64,000 bases of DNA from contig CAZRCI010000009.1 of NCBI GenBank assembly GCA_964598535.1, positions 91,287 through 155,286 of the forward strand, written 5' to 3'. Within the stretch, counting starts at the first letter, position 1; the number at the start of each line of letters is the position of its first letter. Origin of the DNA: JALHMI01 sp964598535 (GTDB lineage Bacteria; Planctomycetota; Planctomycetia; Pirellulales; PALSA-1355). The notes beneath the pieces are model-generated. The model was given only the letters and a program-made list of their open reading frames with translations. It was not told where the DNA came from and ran no database searches. Shown in pieces: positions 61,733-64,000 of the stretch. The position numbers were made by a program, and so were the translations under genes.

Positions 61733-62440
61733 ATGCCCATCTCGGTACTTTGCCCCGGCTGTCAAACCCGCTTCAACGTCAGCGAAAAGTTCGCCGGTAA
61801 GCAGGGGCCATGTCCTAAGTGCAAAAAGGTCATCACGGTGCCCGACGTGGCGGCCGAGGAGATCAAGGTTCATGCGCCCGAGGCTTATGGCGGCGCCAAG
61901 GACGCCAAGGGCCGCCCGGTCCTCAAGCCGATCGCGCGCGTGCAGAGAAAGCTCTCGCCGACGCTGATCGTGGCCATTGTCGGCGCGATCGTGCTCACGC
62001 TCGCCGTAGCGTTCATGATGCGGTTAGCGCCCGACGACAGCAAAGTACTCATCGCGGCGGTTGGCTTGGCGATTGTTTCGCCCGCGCTGGCTCTAGCGGC
62101 GTACTCTTTCCTGGCCGACGACGAAGGCGACCCTTATCGCGGCCGCGCGTTGCTTCTCCGTTGCTTGCTCTGCGGTTGGGCGTATGCCTTGCTCTGGGCC
62201 GTGTACTGGCCACTTGCGGCCAATGACATCATTACCGGCGAAATCTGGCAATGGGTGTTTGTCATTCCCGTCTTCGTCGCGGCGGGCGCTGGAATTTCAT
62301 TCGCCACGCTCGACCTCGACTTCGGCAACGCGGCCCTGCACTATTGCTTTTTCCTGTTCGTGACCATCTTCTTGCGATTTGCGATTGGAATGCCGCACCT
62401 TTGGGAGCAGGCAGGCGCGAGCTCTCCCATCCCGTTCTGA
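61733..62440 (+). CDS. Zinc-ribbon membrane protein (MJ0042-like N-terminus)
   Basis: 235 residues from ATG at 61733, which puts the zinc-ribbon motif at the start: CPGCQTRFNVSEKFAGKQGP then CPKCKKVITVP. Two CxxC pairs should bind one zinc. After a Lys-rich linker, five hydrophobic segments follow (SPTLIVAIVGAIVLTLAVAF, VLIAAVGLAIVSPALALAAY, LLLRCLLCGWAYALLWAVYW, WQWVFVIPVFVAAGAGISFA, LHYCFFLFVTIFLRFAIGM). This pairing of an N-terminal zinc ribbon with a membrane domain is frequent in planctomycetes; no function is established. It is followed after 19 bp by the HD-domain gene, so the two probably share an operon. Confidence 0.8.
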   Translation: MPISVLCPGCQTRFNVSEKFAGKQGPCPKCKKVITVPDVAAEEIKVHAPEAYGGAKDAKGRPVLKPIARVQRKLSPTLIVAIVGAIVLTLAVAFMMRLAPDDSKVLIAAVGLAIVSPALALAAYSFLADDEGDPYRGRALLLRCLLCGWAYALLWAVYWPLAANDIITGEIWQWVFVIPVFVAAGAGISFATLDLDFGNAALHYCFFLFVTIFLRFAIGMPHLWEQAGASSPIPF

Positions 62441-62459
62441 CGAGCCCCAGAACCGCACC

Positions 62460-63809
62460 ATGAACGCCATTCGCGAGTTGCCAGAAATTGCCGGCCTGGA
62501 CGGTGGCTGTGCGCTCGTGCGGATTCCGGCCGAGATCGGCGTTCCTCTTACCCCCAGAGTGCGCGCGCTCATCGACAGCGCCGAGTTTCGCCGGTTGCAA
62601 CGCATTAGCCAGTTGGGGCTCGTGTCGCTCGTCTATCCGGCGGCGCTGCACACGCGATTCGAACATTCGTTGGGCGTATATCGCCTGGCCTTGCTGTTCT
62701 TGCGGCAGCTCTCTTACGATCCGCGTTTCGCCGGACTCGTCTCCGCGGCGGATGCCGAGTTGCTTATCGCCGCGGCGCTGTTGCACGACCTGGGACATTG
62801 GCCGTTCTGCCACCCGATCGAAGACATACGCCTGCCGAGCGTGCCCGAGCACGAATTGTTCGCGAACAGTTTCCTGCTCGAGGGCGAAATCGCGGATGCC
62901 TTGCGGGAAGACTGGTCCATTCAGCCCCGCGATGTCGTGGCTCTGCTCTCGGGCAAGCCCCGTGATGCCAAGAGCCGCTTGCTGGCGAGTATCCTCTCGG
63001 GGCCGATCGACATCGACAAAATGGACTATCTCTATCGCGACAGCCTGCACGCGGGCGTCCCTTACGGTCGCAACTTTGACCAAGCGCGACTCATCGGCAG
63101 TCTGTGCTTGAACGCCGCCGGCAGCGGCCTGGCGATTACCGAAAAGGGCAAGACCGCGGCCGAGATGATGGTCTTTGCCCGCTACGTGATGTTCAGCGAA
63201 GTGTATTGGCATCATGGCGTTCGGAGCGCGACCGCGATGCTCCAAAGGGCGTTCTACCTGCTGCATGGTCAACTCGATTTGGATACGCTCTTTCGGCAGA
63301 CCGAGGCGCCGCTGATCGATACGCTCGTCAGACAGGCCGGCGGCAGCGAAGCCAGAAGCGCGGCCGCTGAATTGCTCTCGGGATTATTTGGCTCACATCG
63401 CCGGCTATACAAACGCCTTGCGCAATATAGCGTCCACGATCCGACGAACGAGGAGTTGTTTCGTCGGCTGGCGCGGCGGCCATACCCTTGGCTCACCGCT
63501 TGCGCCGAACAGTTTGCCGCTTGTGCCAGCACCGAGCTGGGCCGAGTGGTCGCCCCGCACGAAATATTGTTCGACGCTCCCCCGGTTGCCCGGGAGGTCG
63601 ACTTCAACATCGAGGTCTTCTTTCCCAAGCAGAACCAGTATCGCCCGCTCGGCGAGATTTCGCCCGTCGTTCGGGCGCTGGGCACGCAGTTTGACGACTA
63701 CGTCAAACGGGTTCGTGTGTTTGCCCATCCGCGCGTCGTGGCCGAGCTTGCGGGCTCGTCGCGCGTGGATGAACTCATCGCTCGCGCCATCGAAAAAACG
63801 GGTGATTAG
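62460..63809 (+). CDS. HD-domain phosphohydrolase (dNTP triphosphohydrolase/SAMHD1-like)
   Basis: 449 residues from ATG at 62460; 19 bp separates it from the zinc-ribbon gene. The HD metal site is complete: His in HTRFEHSLGVYRLALLF (His64/His69), HD in ALLHDLGHWPFCH (His109-Asp110), and the downstream Asp in SGPIDIDKMDYLYRDS. The N-terminal RRLQRISQLGLVSLVYP is also typical of SAMHD1/YdhJ-like hydrolases. It should hydrolyse (deoxy)nucleotide phosphoesters in the cytoplasm with a di-metal or Fe/Mn centre. The C-terminal 200 residues are helical with no recognised effector domain. Exact substrate unknown. Confidence 0.9.
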   Translation: MNAIRELPEIAGLDGGCALVRIPAEIGVPLTPRVRALIDSAEFRRLQRISQLGLVSLVYPAALHTRFEHSLGVYRLALLFLRQLSYDPRFAGLVSAADAELLIAAALLHDLGHWPFCHPIEDIRLPSVPEHELFANSFLLEGEIADALREDWSIQPRDVVALLSGKPRDAKSRLLASILSGPIDIDKMDYLYRDSLHAGVPYGRNFDQARLIGSLCLNAAGSGLAITEKGKTAAEMMVFARYVMFSEVYWHHGVRSATAMLQRAFYLLHGQLDLDTLFRQTEAPLIDTLVRQAGGSEARSAAAELLSGLFGSHRRLYKRLAQYSVHDPTNEELFRRLARRPYPWLTACAEQFAACASTELGRVVAPHEILFDAPPVAREVDFNIEVFFPKQNQYRPLGEISPVVRALGTQFDDYVKRVRVFAHPRVVAELAGSSRVDELIARAIEKTGD

Positions 63810-64000
63810 CCGAGTCAAAGCTAAGGCTCCGTCAACGTTTCATGGTTGCTTGTTTGCACCAAATCGCTTGCGCGTGGGGCAGTATTTCGTGTCCTCCGAA
63901 GGAATCGAAGTGATGCTCCACGAGTGTGGTTAGAGTCGCTGAATTGGGCGTGAGGTCGGCGCGCAGCGGCGCGCGTGAGCACGCAAAGGGTTTTGGCGCC
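63810..64000. other. Terminal intergenic stretch
   Basis: No gene is recognised to the window end. It contains repeat block R2 copy 3 and, further right, GC-rich direct and inverted short motifs around 63958-63974. Confidence 0.4.
63846..63875 (-). repeat. Repeat block R2, copy 3 (reverse orientation)
   Basis: On the minus strand it reads ACGCGCAAGCGATTTGG followed by TGCAAACAAGCAA, close to the block at 41802-41840. No R1 repeat accompanies it inside the window. Confidence 0.75.

Overview
The window is GC-rich, gene-dense DNA from what looks like a planctomycete (probably Pirellulales-like). This is inferred from the gene set, not from a marker gene. The supporting genes are a PVC-type haem-binding CxxCH protein, two transmembrane Ser/Thr kinases (one paired with an ECF sigma factor), a PEP-CTERM metalloprotease, a DUF1080 protein, a Gfo/Idh/MocA oxidoreductase, PQQ-like propellers, and a tetrahydromethanopterin-type cofactor cluster in an otherwise heterotrophic bacterium. 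About 57 protein genes, one RNase P RNA and one tRNA-Val are supported. No CRISPR array, prophage, intact insertion sequence or rRNA was seen.

Layout. 1-3440 (minus) is a tight three-gene unit: secreted alpha/beta hydrolase, choline-type sodium symporter, and phosphatidylcholine synthase, which runs off the left edge. This is a self-contained choline-uptake-to-phosphatidylcholine route. 3.6-9 kb holds a small lipoprotein, a transglutaminase-fold protein without the expected catalytic residues, a PEP-CTERM metalloprotease, RNase P RNA, a ribbon-helix-helix protein and a Tat-exported sugar-isomerase-like protein. 9.4-24.7 kb has kinase signalling, a sulfotransferase, membrane proteins, tRNA-Val, an ECF sigma/kinase pair and secreted proteins. 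24.8-26.6 kb has an S2P-type protease, an orphan Flp pilin of 58 residues and a MarR regulator.

26.7-33.0 kb (minus) is the metabolic centrepiece: SDR, dihydropteroate-synthase-like protein, PabB, PabA, DUF447, beta-RFAP synthase and Nudix. Several stops and starts overlap (ATGA, GTGA, TAATG). The set links chorismate to p-aminobenzoate and then to the ribofuranosyl-aminobenzene step of methanopterin-type C1 cofactors.

33-41.6 kb carries an acyltransferase-like protein, a membrane PQQ-like propeller, the 1105-residue haem protein and secreted proteins. 42-53 kb reads as a sugar-catabolism district: L-fucose isomerase-like protein, aldehyde dehydrogenase, two SMP-30-like propellers, an MFS transporter, an esterase and an oxidoreductase. 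53-64 kb has an MscS channel, Ku beside a BRCT-MerR-TPR fusion, an LRR protein, DUF1080, a thioesterase, ankyrin repeats, a two-ACT protein, a zinc-ribbon membrane protein and an HD phosphohydrolase.

A family of short structured repeats with terminal inverted repeats (best copy 41884-42042) is dispersed through the window. Two copies are preceded at constant spacing by a second conserved block. The strongest leads are the choline/phosphatidylcholine operon, the coupled cofactor operon with its SDR and Nudix members, the Ku/BRCT-MerR-TPR pair, the kinase with an altered catalytic loop, and the composite repeats.
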